Source of the DNA: an uncultured Alphaproteobacteria bacterium
GTDB lineage: Bacteria > Pseudomonadota > Alphaproteobacteria > Puniceispirillales > UBA1172
NCBI GenBank assembly: GCA_958431225.1
Contig: OY288107.1
Coordinates: 1,577,501-1,641,500, forward strand
Length of the DNA stretch: 64,000 nt
Reading direction: 5' to 3'
This document shows, piece after piece, positions 19,230 to 28,029 of this stretch. Each line of letters opens with the position of its first letter. Positions within the stretch are counted from its first letter, which is position 1. The position numbers and the translations under genes were made by a program. The notes beneath the pieces are model-generated. The model did no database searches, had not been told where the DNA came from, and was given only the letters and a program-made list of their open reading frames with translations.

Positions 19230-20831
19230 TCAGAAATAATTATAATCCTCGTCTCTAAACAAGTCCATTTCTTTGGGAGTAATAACTGAATTAAGGTTAT
19301 ATTTAATTTTTTGGTCAATAATTGATGAAGTATCAATCACATCTTTTAGACTTTGCTTTAACCAAAAGTTATTCCAAATAGTGATGCTTTTGTCATTATA
19401 GTTAGCAAGTTTGCAAAGGTCTTCGTTAAAATCCACAATACAGCCAACCCCAAGAGCGACGCGTTGCATCCAGATATTTAAGTGTCCAGTATTAGGTATA
19501 TCCAGAAAGCGTCCAATCACTTTCTTAAGAAGTTTGTGCCTTTGTTTTGAATCCTCTTCAAAACTTAACAATAAACTAATAATGGCGGCAGAATACGGAT
19601 ACGTTCTTGGGTTTTTATGAGCGATATCTGTTACAATGCTAATTAGGGGGGTGACACCTTCATCTATTTTTCCATACTTGTAAAGTTCAGAAATTCTATG
19701 AGGAGCGTGAAATTTGTATAGCCTATAGGCATTGTAAATTTTATAAAGTTTTTTATGGAAAAATTTCATAGATTTAAACAGACTTCCGCAATTTGGAAAT
19801 TGCATTGACAAGTCGTAAATAATTAAAAGATGCCTTTGCAAATTTACATCTTCTTGTTTTTGTAATATTCGGTAAAATTTGTCAGGTTTCATTGATCCTG
19901 TAATAATATTTGATGAAATACTAGTTTTATCGGCACTGAGCTTAAATCCTAATTCAATCATAGTTTCCGTTAGGCACTTCATGATATGGTCACCATCAAT
20001 TTGGGATTTTGTAAAAATTCTATAATCATCACGATACCTTAAAATTTTGTAATCTTTAGCATCAATACCAGCTTGTTTTATGCGTTTTTCAAGTTCAGAA
20101 TCAGCATATCCCAAAACCATCTCAGCAATGAAATCCATCAAGGTTGACCCTTGCGGAATGCCATTGGTTTGTCCCTTCGACATATACTGCAAATGGGAGT
20201 CTATTTGATTGCCAATCCAATCTTTCCCATCTCTATTGTTTCTTGCCTCATACTTCCCATGCATCGCCCATGCCACAGAATGTGTGTAGATTGAGCCATA
20301 ACAATCGATTATATCTGTATGCGTTAAGCAAGGATAATTCAGCGCCATAGAGATAGAGTGTTGCTCTACTTTTTCCCACCAACTTAAAATTTGTTCCGCC
20401 TTATCAGATTTTCTTGTAAGGGACTGACGTGGGATGCTCATGCATTTAATGTGCTCATTTTCAGCAAATTTCTTAAATTGGTTTTGAATATGTTCCCAGT
20501 TTTCTTTCGTTGTAATTTTCTGCACCAAAGAAACGTAAAGAGCAGGGTGGATAAGTTGAAAAGGTCTCCAAGCATATTTACCATCTTTATTGTTTAGTAT
20601 TCTATAGTTAATGTTATCACTTTTGCATAGCCTATCTTTCGCGTCCTGCAGAGAAAAGCTAAATAAATCTTTATCTGCAAGTTTGTCATTCACAGATTGC
20701 AATACTTCATCAAAATGAAAATATTTAGGCAAATGAAAGTCACAATAACTCTCATGCTCCAAGAAATATTGGCGCGCTTTCTCGTGTGTCAGCTCTAAAA
20801 TGCTTCTGCTGTTTTTATTTGAGTGCGTCAT
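19230..20831 (-). CDS. UG/Abi-type (defence-associated) reverse transcriptase
   Basis: A 533-residue protein with an RT palm. The upstream block is WRPFQLIHPALYVSLVQ, motif A is HTDIIDCYGSIYTHSVAWAM (catalytic Asp173), motif B is GIPQGSTLMD (IPQGS 225-229), and the active site is RYRDDYRIF (YRDD 266-269). The remaining ~200 residues are helical with no recognised nuclease, maturase or nitrilase domain. These motifs match unknown-group and abortive-infection RTs used in phage defence rather than group II introns; the exact class is not assigned. It is much more AT-rich than its neighbours and starts 20 bases after lptD with AGGA 7 bases before the ATG, so it probably co-transcribes with lptD. 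It was very likely acquired by transfer. Confidence 0.88.
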   Translation of the reverse strand: MTHSNKNSRSILELTHEKARQYFLEHESYCDFHLPKYFHFDEVLQSVNDKLADKDLFSFSLQDAKDRLCKSDNINYRILNNKDGKYAWRPFQLIHPALYVSLVQKITTKENWEHIQNQFKKFAENEHIKCMSIPRQSLTRKSDKAEQILSWWEKVEQHSISMALNYPCLTHTDIIDCYGSIYTHSVAWAMHGKYEARNNRDGKDWIGNQIDSHLQYMSKGQTNGIPQGSTLMDFIAEMVLGYADSELEKRIKQAGIDAKDYKILRYRDDYRIFTKSQIDGDHIMKCLTETMIELGFKLSADKTSISSNIITGSMKPDKFYRILQKQEDVNLQRHLLIIYDLSMQFPNCGSLFKSMKFFHKKLYKIYNAYRLYKFHAPHRISELYKYGKIDEGVTPLISIVTDIAHKNPRTYPYSAAIISLLLSFEEDSKQRHKLLKKVIGRFLDIPNTGHLNIWMQRVALGVGCIVDFNEDLCKLANYNDKSITIWNNFWLKQSLKDVIDTSSIIDQKIKYNLNSVITPKEMDLFRDEDYNYF

Positions 20832-20851
20832 AATGCATTCCTATCTTGCGC

Positions 20852-23011
20852 CTACTGCGCGTTCCTAACCGCGTCGCCTAGATATTTGAAATTTAGCAAT
20901 AGCGAGATTTTGTCCTCTGGGCGGATGTCTCGGTCGCTGGTTTCGTCTCTTGTGTATTGTATGCTGATGGTTAGGCAGTCTTGCAGGCCTCTTGAAAAAT
21001 CTATGCCTATGGTTGATTTGTCTCCCCTTAGGTCGCCTCCGTCGCTGCGGTCGTAGGTTTGGTTTATGTTTAGTGTTATGCCTTCGGCTAATAATTGTTC
21101 TAAGCCTATTTTTAATTCTTCTTCTAGCAAATTTGCGGCGCTGAAATAGGATTCGGAACGTCGGGTGTAGGTGCTGATTAATTTGGTTCCCGGGCGAATC
21201 CATGATAGCGATGCGCGTGTCTCATTTAGAGAGAAATTATGCGGATTAAATCTTCCGGCTAGACTAAAGCGCAGATTCTGGTGCGGGGCGGCGCGGATGC
21301 TGGCTAGGATGTCGGATAGGTTTTGGTCGTCGTTGGTGGCGTTGAGCCCTGATTGTGCATCCCCCGAAAGCCTGTATGACGCACCCAAAAATCCACTCAC
21401 ATCGCCTAGTGTCGTATCTATCAAATTTGCACTTACCCCGCCGGCTACGTGCGTGCCACTTTGGATATAATCCTGCCCTTGATAGCGGTGGAGCAGGAAT
21501 AGATTGGCTTCGTCTAAATGAAAATCGGCGGAATCGCGGTTGGGGATGTTGTCGGCATCGTCGGTGGCATTGATGTTGATGAGTTTTACTTTCGGTTGAA
21601 TCACCGCGCCCATATCTCTAAAATTGAGATAATAAGGTTGCTCCCACCCTAACCCGAAACTCGCATTCACCTGCCCCAATTTGCTCGTATAGGTATTTTG
21701 TGTTGGGTTCTCATCAATAAAATGGAATTGCAATGCCGTGCGCGCTTCAAGGCTGATTAGCCCCAGATTACTGGGGAATTCCTCTAAAGCATATAATTCG
21801 CCCGACCAACGGCTGATGTCATAACCCTCATCATTATCTACCTGACTAGCATTGATGCGTAGGCGCGTTATCATATCCGCGCGCGGGCTATTTAAGTATC
21901 GTTCATGGAATACCGAAGGCAGAACGCTCGGCTCGCGGTCATTGGTATCGGCGCGCTCTAATCCTTGAATGTCATAACTTTCCACGCGACTATAGGTATT
22001 GTCGCCGACATTTTCTGCCAAGAATTGTGATTTTAATCGTGTCGCGTCATTGATATCATAACGGCGCAAAAACGTATCTTGCGATGTGCGGTTGAGCCGC
22101 GCCCTGACCTTCCACCCCTCCCCAAGATGCGTGCGGAAATCCACCATCGCCGCGACAACATTACGCTTAGCCTGCCCAACCGATTCCACGACGCCGCCGG
22201 TGGCATCAATATGCAAATCGCTCGCATCCCATAATTTGCGGTAAGTGACATTCGTCAGCAAATCGGCATCGTTAAACAAATAGGGGCGGATTTCCACATC
22301 GCTGGTATCGTCAATGACGTGATAATAACTTTGAATATATGAAAACCCGTGATCCGAAGAATACGACACATTAGGAAACAGCAACCCCGAACGCCGTGCC
22401 ACCGTCCAATCAGGATGCGACAAATACGGCAAATACAGCACCGGCACGTCCAAAATTTTCAACCGAACATTGCGGTGATAGACGCTCTGGGTGCTGGAAT
22501 CGTGATGCGAGCTGGTGGATTCTAACCGCCATACAGGTGTCTCGCCATCGGCAAAATCGCAATCGCAGGGGGTGTAAATCGCGCCTTTATAGTGGATTGT
22601 TTCGTCCTTAATATACTCCCCGCTTTTGCCTTGCAGCCAAGATTTATCGGTCATACGGCTGATAATCGGCTCGGCAAAGGCACGGCTGAATTGGTCGTCT
22701 AACTCAAAACGTTCGGCGAAATGGATGTTGCCGACATGGTCGGTGAAAACGACATTGCCGATGGCGGTGGCTTGTCCGCTTTCGCGGTTGTATTCCACGC
22801 GCTCGGCTTGTAATGACATACGCGGTTCTTGGCTGAATAGCACGTTTCCGCTGGCGATGAGGGTGCCACTATCGCGGTTGATGGTGATGTGGTCCGCGGA
22901 AAATTCCACAGGTTGGCGCTCATCTTGTGCGCGCACCGCCCCGCCCCAACACATAGCGATAAAAAACGCGATGAGGACATAGATAAAATAAATGCGATTG
23001 CTGACTGACAT
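20852..23011 (-). CDS. lptD: LPS-assembly outer-membrane protein LptD
   Basis: A 719-residue outer-membrane translocon that inserts LPS into the outer leaflet with LptE. An N-terminal signal peptide ending near GGAVRAQ is followed by the OstA-like jellyroll (VEFSADHITINRDSGTLIAS, ERVEYNRESGQATAIGNVVF). The YTPCDCDF segment sits where relatives have their cysteines. The C-terminal barrel is long and begins after VARRSGLLFPNVSYSSDHGF. It is related to LptA encoded at 31998-32525. The usual neighbours surA and pdxA are absent here; a reverse transcriptase follows immediately instead. Confidence 0.93.
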   Translation of the reverse strand: MSVSNRIYFIYVLIAFFIAMCWGGAVRAQDERQPVEFSADHITINRDSGTLIASGNVLFSQEPRMSLQAERVEYNRESGQATAIGNVVFTDHVGNIHFAERFELDDQFSRAFAEPIISRMTDKSWLQGKSGEYIKDETIHYKGAIYTPCDCDFADGETPVWRLESTSSHHDSSTQSVYHRNVRLKILDVPVLYLPYLSHPDWTVARRSGLLFPNVSYSSDHGFSYIQSYYHVIDDTSDVEIRPYLFNDADLLTNVTYRKLWDASDLHIDATGGVVESVGQAKRNVVAAMVDFRTHLGEGWKVRARLNRTSQDTFLRRYDINDATRLKSQFLAENVGDNTYSRVESYDIQGLERADTNDREPSVLPSVFHERYLNSPRADMITRLRINASQVDNDEGYDISRWSGELYALEEFPSNLGLISLEARTALQFHFIDENPTQNTYTSKLGQVNASFGLGWEQPYYLNFRDMGAVIQPKVKLININATDDADNIPNRDSADFHLDEANLFLLHRYQGQDYIQSGTHVAGGVSANLIDTTLGDVSGFLGASYRLSGDAQSGLNATNDDQNLSDILASIRAAPHQNLRFSLAGRFNPHNFSLNETRASLSWIRPGTKLISTYTRRSESYFSAANLLEEELKIGLEQLLAEGITLNINQTYDRSDGGDLRGDKSTIGIDFSRGLQDCLTISIQYTRDETSDRDIRPEDKISLLLNFKYLGDAVRNAQ

Positions 23012-23089
23012 AGGGGCGTAAAACTGCTAATAGTGGGTTTGAGATGATGTTATAGCAGACTCTTTAGCGATAGAATAGGTGGTTGAAAA

Positions 23090-24157
23090 ATGAAAATGCA
23101 AGATTCTTTATGCGTTTGCCATATTATTGCCGGCGCGCGCGCTGGCGGGGCGGAAACGTTTTGCTTGGATATGGTGAAATCCTTGCACGAAAGCGGGGTG
23201 CGCCAAGTGGTGGTTGCCCGCCCCTATCCGCATCTGGTGGAAGCATTGGAGGCGCGGGGGATTAAATTCTACCCCCTAGGTTTTAAGCGATGGCGCAAAT
23301 TTTTGGACACGCGCCGGATTAAAAAAATCATCGCCCGCGAGCAACCTGACCTCGTGCATGCGTGGATGAGCCGTGCGTCTTCGTTTATTCCAAGCGGGTT
23401 AGGCGTGCCGGTGCTGGGCTGGTTTGGCGGGTATTATAAATTGAAAAATTATGCGAATTGCGATTTTTATATGGGGGTGACGCGCGATGTTGTCCGCCAT
23501 ATTGGTGAGGCGAGTGGCGCGCCTGACCGCACTTATCTGGGGCATACGTTCGGCAGTTTAGAAAAAGCCCCGGCGGTCAAACGCAAAGAATTCGGCTTGC
23601 CCGAAAAAAAGCCGTTGGTGTTGTTGCTGTCGCGGATGCACCGGAAAAAAGGCGTGGATGTGTTGTTGGAGGCAGCATCGCAGCTGCCCGATATGGTGTT
23701 CTTGCTGGCGGGGGATGGACCTGAACTGGCAAAATATAAAGCCCAATCGGCGCGGCTAGGGCTAGAAGATCGTGTGCATTTTGCGGGCTGGCGCAATGAC
23801 CGTGCGGCGTTGTTGGCTTTGGCGGATATTTGCGTTCTGCCATCGCGCTATGAGCCGTTCGGCACGGTGATTGCTGAGGCGTGGTTTGCGGGTGTGCCTT
23901 TGGTGGCGACGCGGGCGGCGGGGGCGGTGCAATATGTTAGTCACGGCAAAAACGGCTTGCTGTCGGATATTGATGATGTGGAGGCTCTGGCGCATCATCT
24001 ACATTTGCTGACGGCGGTGCCGAAATTGAAAAAACGGCTGGTGCGTGAGGGCAAAAAAACCTACGAGGAATTATTTGAACGCGGGGTTGTGACGGCGCAG
24101 CTGATTAAAAATTACCATGATATGTGTGCGCGTTATGCCACCCCTAAAAAGCAATAA
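23090..24157 (+). CDS. Glycosyltransferase family 4 (GT-B)
   Basis: A 355-residue GT-B enzyme, probably acting on LPS or another surface glycan. The N-terminal acceptor domain has IIAGARAGGAETFCLDMV. The nucleotide-sugar domain shows LLLSRMHRKKGVDVLLEA and the E-x7-E type signature in PSRYEPFGTVIAEAWFAGVP. The start is after AGGTGG in the 78-base gap that separates it from the divergent lptD. It overlaps the following heptosyltransferase-like gene by 23 bases, suggesting one glycan pathway. The sugar donor and acceptor are unknown. Confidence 0.88.
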   Translation: MKMQDSLCVCHIIAGARAGGAETFCLDMVKSLHESGVRQVVVARPYPHLVEALEARGIKFYPLGFKRWRKFLDTRRIKKIIAREQPDLVHAWMSRASSFIPSGLGVPVLGWFGGYYKLKNYANCDFYMGVTRDVVRHIGEASGAPDRTYLGHTFGSLEKAPAVKRKEFGLPEKKPLVLLLSRMHRKKGVDVLLEAASQLPDMVFLLAGDGPELAKYKAQSARLGLEDRVHFAGWRNDRAALLALADICVLPSRYEPFGTVIAEAWFAGVPLVATRAAGAVQYVSHGKNGLLSDIDDVEALAHHLHLLTAVPKLKKRLVREGKKTYEELFERGVVTAQLIKNYHDMCARYATPKKQ

Positions 24158-25112
24158 AATCCTCGTCATCAAGCACGGCGCGCTGGGCGATATTCTGCAA
24201 GCCATGGATGCTTTTGCTAGTATTCGTGAGGCGCATGCGGGCGCGCATCTAGCGGTTTTGACGACTCCGCCTTTTGCCGATTTTTTGCGTGATGCGCCTT
24301 ATTTTGATGCGGTGCTGATTGATCCGCGCGCGCCGTTTTATCGGCTGGATGCGTGGTGGCAGGTGCGGCGCATTTTGCGCGCGGGCTGGGGGCGGATTTA
24401 TGACCTGCAAGGCACGGCGCGCACCGCACGTTATTTGCGCTATTTTTTGCGTGGGATGGAGGTTGAATTTATCGGCAAAGCCACCGCCAAGGGGGATTTT
24501 AGCGGGATGAATAATTGCGACCGCCTGTTAGCGATTATTGGTGAGGCGGGGGTGCAATCGCGCACGGCTAATTTGGATTGGTTGGGTGCCGGGACGGGGA
24601 CGGCGGCGTGGGCGGGAAAAAAAATGGCGGGGACGGCGGCGTGGGCGGGAAAAAAAATGGCGGGTTTAGATTTGCCTCATCCCTATGCGGTGTTGGTGGC
24701 GGGGTGTTCGCCTGCCAAGCCTTCAAAGCGGTGGGCGGCGCAAAATTATGGCGCGCTGGCAAAGGCGTTGCTGGCTGAAGGCATCACGCCGGTGCTAGTC
24801 GGCACGCGCTATGATGCGGAGGTGGGGGCGGAAATTTGCGCGATTGAACCGGCGGTAATGTCGCTTATTGGCGACACGAATTTAGCGCAATTAGCGGATG
24901 TGTTGCGGGGGGCGGCGGCGGTGATTGGCAATGATACCGGACCGGTATTTTTAGGGGCGAAATTGGATGTGCCGACGCTGATGTTGATGGGGCGGGATAC
25001 CGATGCGGTCAAATCCGCCCCCATTGGCAAGCGGGCCATGTGGTTGCGTGCGGATGTGATTGATAGCATCACGCCCGAAGCGGTGTTGGAAAAATTGGCG
25101 CCATTAAAATGA
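24135..25112 (+). CDS. Glycosyltransferase family 9 (heptosyltransferase-like)
   Basis: A GT-B family 9 protein of about 325 residues, like the heptosyltransferases of the LPS core. It begins NKILVIKHGALGDILQAMDA and has the C-terminal donor motif VIGNDTGPVFLGAKLDVPTL. The start at 24135 is chosen because it gives the usual short N-terminus; 24117 is possible, and neither has a strong ribosome site. In the linker between the two Rossmann halves an 11-residue unit, GTAAWAGKKMA, occurs twice in tandem from an exact 33-base duplication. Its 3' end overlaps the convergent DUF924 gene by 9 bases. Confidence 0.88.
   Translation: MPPLKSNKILVIKHGALGDILQAMDAFASIREAHAGAHLAVLTTPPFADFLRDAPYFDAVLIDPRAPFYRLDAWWQVRRILRAGWGRIYDLQGTARTARYLRYFLRGMEVEFIGKATAKGDFSGMNNCDRLLAIIGEAGVQSRTANLDWLGAGTGTAAWAGKKMAGTAAWAGKKMAGLDLPHPYAVLVAGCSPAKPSKRWAAQNYGALAKALLAEGITPVLVGTRYDAEVGAEICAIEPAVMSLIGDTNLAQLADVLRGAAAVIGNDTGPVFLGAKLDVPTLMLMGRDTDAVKSAPIGKRAMWLRADVIDSITPEAVLEKLAPLK
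24596..24661 (+). repeat. Perfect tandem duplication, 2 x 33 bp, inside the GT9 gene
   Basis: Two identical 33-base units lie head to tail (24596-24628 and 24629-24661), each containing a run of eight A. Because 33 is a multiple of three the frame is kept and eleven residues are doubled. It looks like a recent slippage or unequal-crossover event. Confidence 0.95.
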
Positions 25113-25652
25113 GCTGTTGGGTTCTTGCAAAAAGGCGATTTCTTCGGCGGTAGATTCGCGTCCTAAAATGGCATTGCGGTGCGGAAACCGCCCAAATCGC
25201 GCGATAATATCGCGGTGGCGCACGGCGTAATCGTATGTCATCTCGGCGCAATGTTTTTTGAATAGGGGGAGTGATTTTTCTTGGGTGGCAAGGTCTTCGC
25301 TGTGCATCATCGGCATCAATAAAAATTGTGCCTCAAATTGATTAAAGCCGTCCGCATCCCCGCGCGCATGACCCGCAAGGCTCAATTCCAACGCCCGCGC
25401 ATCGCCGCCAAAACTCAGCGGCGTGGCGCGATAAATGTTGCGGGGCATTTGGTCTAATAATAAGATTAAGGCTAAATTTCCGCGCGGGGTTTCGCGCCAA
25501 TCATTGAACGCGCCGTCCATCGCTGCGCTAACCTGCGGGGTGAAATCGCGTTTTAGGTGCGCGTCAAATTCATCGTCTTTGACGAACCATTGCTTGGGTT
25601 CAATTTCCTCAAACCAGAAATGCAGAATCTTGTTAAAATCTTGGTCGTTCAT
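25104..25652 (-). CDS. DUF924 family protein
   Basis: A 182-residue protein of the DUF924 family, an all-helical domain with a tetratricopeptide-like fold and unknown biochemical role. Typical blocks are ILHFWFEEIEPKQWFVKDD, LILLLDQMPRNIYR, QFEAQFLLMPMMHSEDL and RFGRFPHRNAILGRES. The length is normal for the family. It is convergent with the GT9 gene (9-base overlap) and lies 12 bases after the flavoprotein gene on the same strand, so they may be co-transcribed. Confidence 0.88.
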   Translation of the reverse strand: MNDQDFNKILHFWFEEIEPKQWFVKDDEFDAHLKRDFTPQVSAAMDGAFNDWRETPRGNLALILLLDQMPRNIYRATPLSFGGDARALELSLAGHARGDADGFNQFEAQFLLMPMMHSEDLATQEKSLPLFKKHCAEMTYDYAVRHRDIIARFGRFPHRNAILGRESTAEEIAFLQEPNSSF

Positions 25653-25664
25653 GGGGTTCCTCCT

Positions 25665-27077
25665 TTAGATTATTTTATGGGGGTTCATCAGATTTTTCGG
25701 GTCAAGCGCGGTTTTGATGGCGCGCATGACTGGCACGGCTTCGGCTTTGCTTTCCGCGAGCATGCTGCGTTTTTTCTGCCCGATGCCGTGTTCCGCGCTC
25801 ATGGTGCCGTGATATTTTTCCATCAATCGCATCAGCATAGCGTCAAATTCAGGATAAAATCTAGTGAAATCTGTGGTGCTGTTGCGGGGTTCGCTCAAAT
25901 TAAAATGCAGGTTGTTATCGCCTAAATGCCCGAAACCAAAAATGCGCGCTTCGGGGCTGATGGCTTGGGCCATCGCCACCGCCTCATCATAAAATTTTGC
26001 TATATGTTTTAGAGGTAGGGCGATGTCGGATTTGTAGGCTTTGCCGGCTTTGATTTCGGCTTCGGGGACGCGCTCGCGCATTTGCCATAGGGCTTGGCGT
26101 TGGCTGGCATTGCTGGCGATGGTGGCGTCGCTGATTAGCCCCTCCGCCATAGCATCGGCGAGGGTTTGCGCCAACGCATTTTCAAGCGCATCATTTTCGG
26201 CGGTGGAGGTCATTTCAATGAGCGCGCAAAAACGTGGTAGGTTAGCAATAAATTGCGGGGTGTCAGGGTAGAATTCCGTTACCGCATCAATAATCGTTTT
26301 TGGTATTAACTCAAAAGCCGTGACGCTTTGATTGCTCGCCCTTTGGCAGTTTTGCAACAGGGCAATCCCCGCATCAATATCACGCAAGCCGACAAAAGCG
26401 GTGGCTAGATTTAGGGGTTTTGGGAATAGTTGCAGGGTCGCCGCGGTAATCACCCCCAACGTGCCTTCGGCGCCGATAAAAAAATGTTTCAGATCATAAC
26501 CCATATTATCTTTCTTTAGTTTTGATAATAAAGGCAGGGTCGCACCCCCCATCAACACCGCCTCAATCCCAAGTGTCAAAGCGCGCGCATTGCCATAGCG
26601 CACCACATTCAACCCGCCCGCATTGGTCGCAAGATTGCCGCCAATCTGACAACTTCCGCGCGCGCCTAGATTCAGCGGAAAAAATAGCCCGTGTGTCTCG
26701 ACGGCGGTTTTGATGGTGTCGAGGACGCACCCTGCCTCGGCGGTGATGGTTTGGCTTTCGCGGTCTATCTCGCGGATTTTATTGAGATTTTCGGTGCTGA
26801 GGATGACATTGCGCGCGCCCGTGTCCGGTGTCGCCCCGCCGCAAAGCCCGGTGTTGCCCCCTTGCGGGATGATGGCGATATTCTCGGCTTCGGCAAGTTT
26901 GAGGATGCGGCTGACTTCATCGGTGGTGGCGGGTTTGACGACCGCGATAGCCTCCCCCCGATAGACCCCGCGCCAATCGGTGAGGTATTTTTCTTTATCG
27001 GCATCGGCGGTTGCAAGGTGTTTATCGCCAACAATCGCGCCAAGGGCGGTGATGATTTTTGCGGAGTTAAGTGGCAT
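25665..27077 (-). CDS. FAD-linked 2-hydroxyacid dehydrogenase (GlcD/D2HGDH-like)
   Basis: A 470-residue flavoenzyme of the vanillyl-alcohol-oxidase fold, probably oxidising a D-2-hydroxy acid (D-lactate, glycolate or D-2-hydroxyglutarate). The FAD-binding domain has IAIIPQGGNTGLCGGATPDT and GGNLATNAGGLNVVRYGN. The C-terminal domain has FGFGHLGDNNLHFN and the ending MSAEHGIGQKKRSML, NPHKII. The start at 27077 is preferred because GAGG lies 9 bases before it, giving an 11-base overlap with tsaC; a longer open frame upstream is unlikely to be used. The substrate cannot be fixed from sequence. Confidence 0.87.
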   Translation of the reverse strand: MPLNSAKIITALGAIVGDKHLATADADKEKYLTDWRGVYRGEAIAVVKPATTDEVSRILKLAEAENIAIIPQGGNTGLCGGATPDTGARNVILSTENLNKIREIDRESQTITAEAGCVLDTIKTAVETHGLFFPLNLGARGSCQIGGNLATNAGGLNVVRYGNARALTLGIEAVLMGGATLPLLSKLKKDNMGYDLKHFFIGAEGTLGVITAATLQLFPKPLNLATAFVGLRDIDAGIALLQNCQRASNQSVTAFELIPKTIIDAVTEFYPDTPQFIANLPRFCALIEMTSTAENDALENALAQTLADAMAEGLISDATIASNASQRQALWQMRERVPEAEIKAGKAYKSDIALPLKHIAKFYDEAVAMAQAISPEARIFGFGHLGDNNLHFNLSEPRNSTTDFTRFYPEFDAMLMRLMEKYHGTMSAEHGIGQKKRSMLAESKAEAVPVMRAIKTALDPKNLMNPHKII

Positions 27078-28029
27078 CGGCATCATCCTCATAAGCGGCA
27101 CGGGTGAGGCGGTCATTGATGGCAACGCCGACGCCCTCAAAAGGAATCGGGGCGACGGCGATGGCTTCCGCACCGCTTGCGTCCAATGCGCGCAACATGG
27201 CGAAAAGATTGCTCGCGGCTTCAAGTAAATCCCCTTGGGGGCTGAGATTGTGTTCTGAATCCGGTGCAGTGCCGAAACCGAGCCAAGCCTCGTCCGCGCG
27301 GGGGGCGGTGGCATTGAGGCGCAATTTCGCGCGCGGGGCGTAATGGCGGGCTAGCTGCCCCGGGGCGATAATGTCGGTTTGGTCGGTGATGCTGTGCGGG
27401 GTGAGGTTGGTGGCATCGGCAATCATCTCGGCAGTGATAGCCCCCGGGCGCAAGATGATGGGCGTCGCCCCCCGCGCATCTATAATCGTCGATTCTAACC
27501 CGCCTTGACACGCCCCCATATCCACAATGAGGCGCGGTTCATCCCCCCCGGCAAAACCTGCGGCGACGTGTTCGGCGGTGGTGGGGCTTACCCCCCCTGA
27601 TGGATTGGCAGAAGGCGCGGCGATGGGCATAGATGTAGCGGTGAGCAACCCCCGCGCGCCCTCATGACTAGGCACACGCAGGGCGATACTATCCAATCCC
27701 GCCGTGGTTAAATCGGCAATATCCGCATCCGCGCGCCGCGCTAGAATCAGCGTCATCGCCCCCGCCCAAAACGCCTCCGCCAACACCCGCGCCAATGGCG
27801 TTTCCACCCCCAAAGCAAACGCCGCCCCGCTATCCGCCACATGACAAATTAGCGGGTTAAATTGCGGGCGGTTTTTGGTTTTGAAAATCGCCGCCACCGC
27901 CTGTCCGTTCCGCGCATCCGCCCCTAGCCCATAGACGGTTTCCGTGCCAAAAGCCACCAAATGCCCGGCGCGCCATAAATCTACGGCTTCGGCAATGCTG
28001 GCATCATTGTAGGGTTTGATGCGAATCAT
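27067..28029 (-). CDS. tsaC: L-threonylcarbamoyladenylate synthase (Sua5 type)
   Basis: A 320-residue enzyme that makes threonylcarbamoyl-AMP for the t6A modification of tRNAs reading ANN codons. The YrdC core shows VAFGTETVYGLGADARNGQA, FKTKNRPQFNPLICHV, and PIAAPSANPSGGVSPT. A C-terminal Sua5 domain (from about residue 210, LTPHSITDQTDIIAPGQLAR) makes this the long form. The start overlaps the cysQ stop by four bases (ATGA). Confidence 0.93.
   Translation of the reverse strand: MIRIKPYNDASIAEAVDLWRAGHLVAFGTETVYGLGADARNGQAVAAIFKTKNRPQFNPLICHVADSGAAFALGVETPLARVLAEAFWAGAMTLILARRADADIADLTTAGLDSIALRVPSHEGARGLLTATSMPIAAPSANPSGGVSPTTAEHVAAGFAGGDEPRLIVDMGACQGGLESTIIDARGATPIILRPGAITAEMIADATNLTPHSITDQTDIIAPGQLARHYAPRAKLRLNATAPRADEAWLGFGTAPDSEHNLSPQGDLLEAASNLFAMLRALDASGAEAIAVAPIPFEGVGVAINDRLTRAAYEDDADAT

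Noticed and set aside
19208..20851. Retron or group II intron around the reverse transcriptase
   Set aside because: No maturase or HNH domain, no intron-like RNA, and under 25 bases of flanking space on each side; the motifs fit UG/Abi RTs instead.
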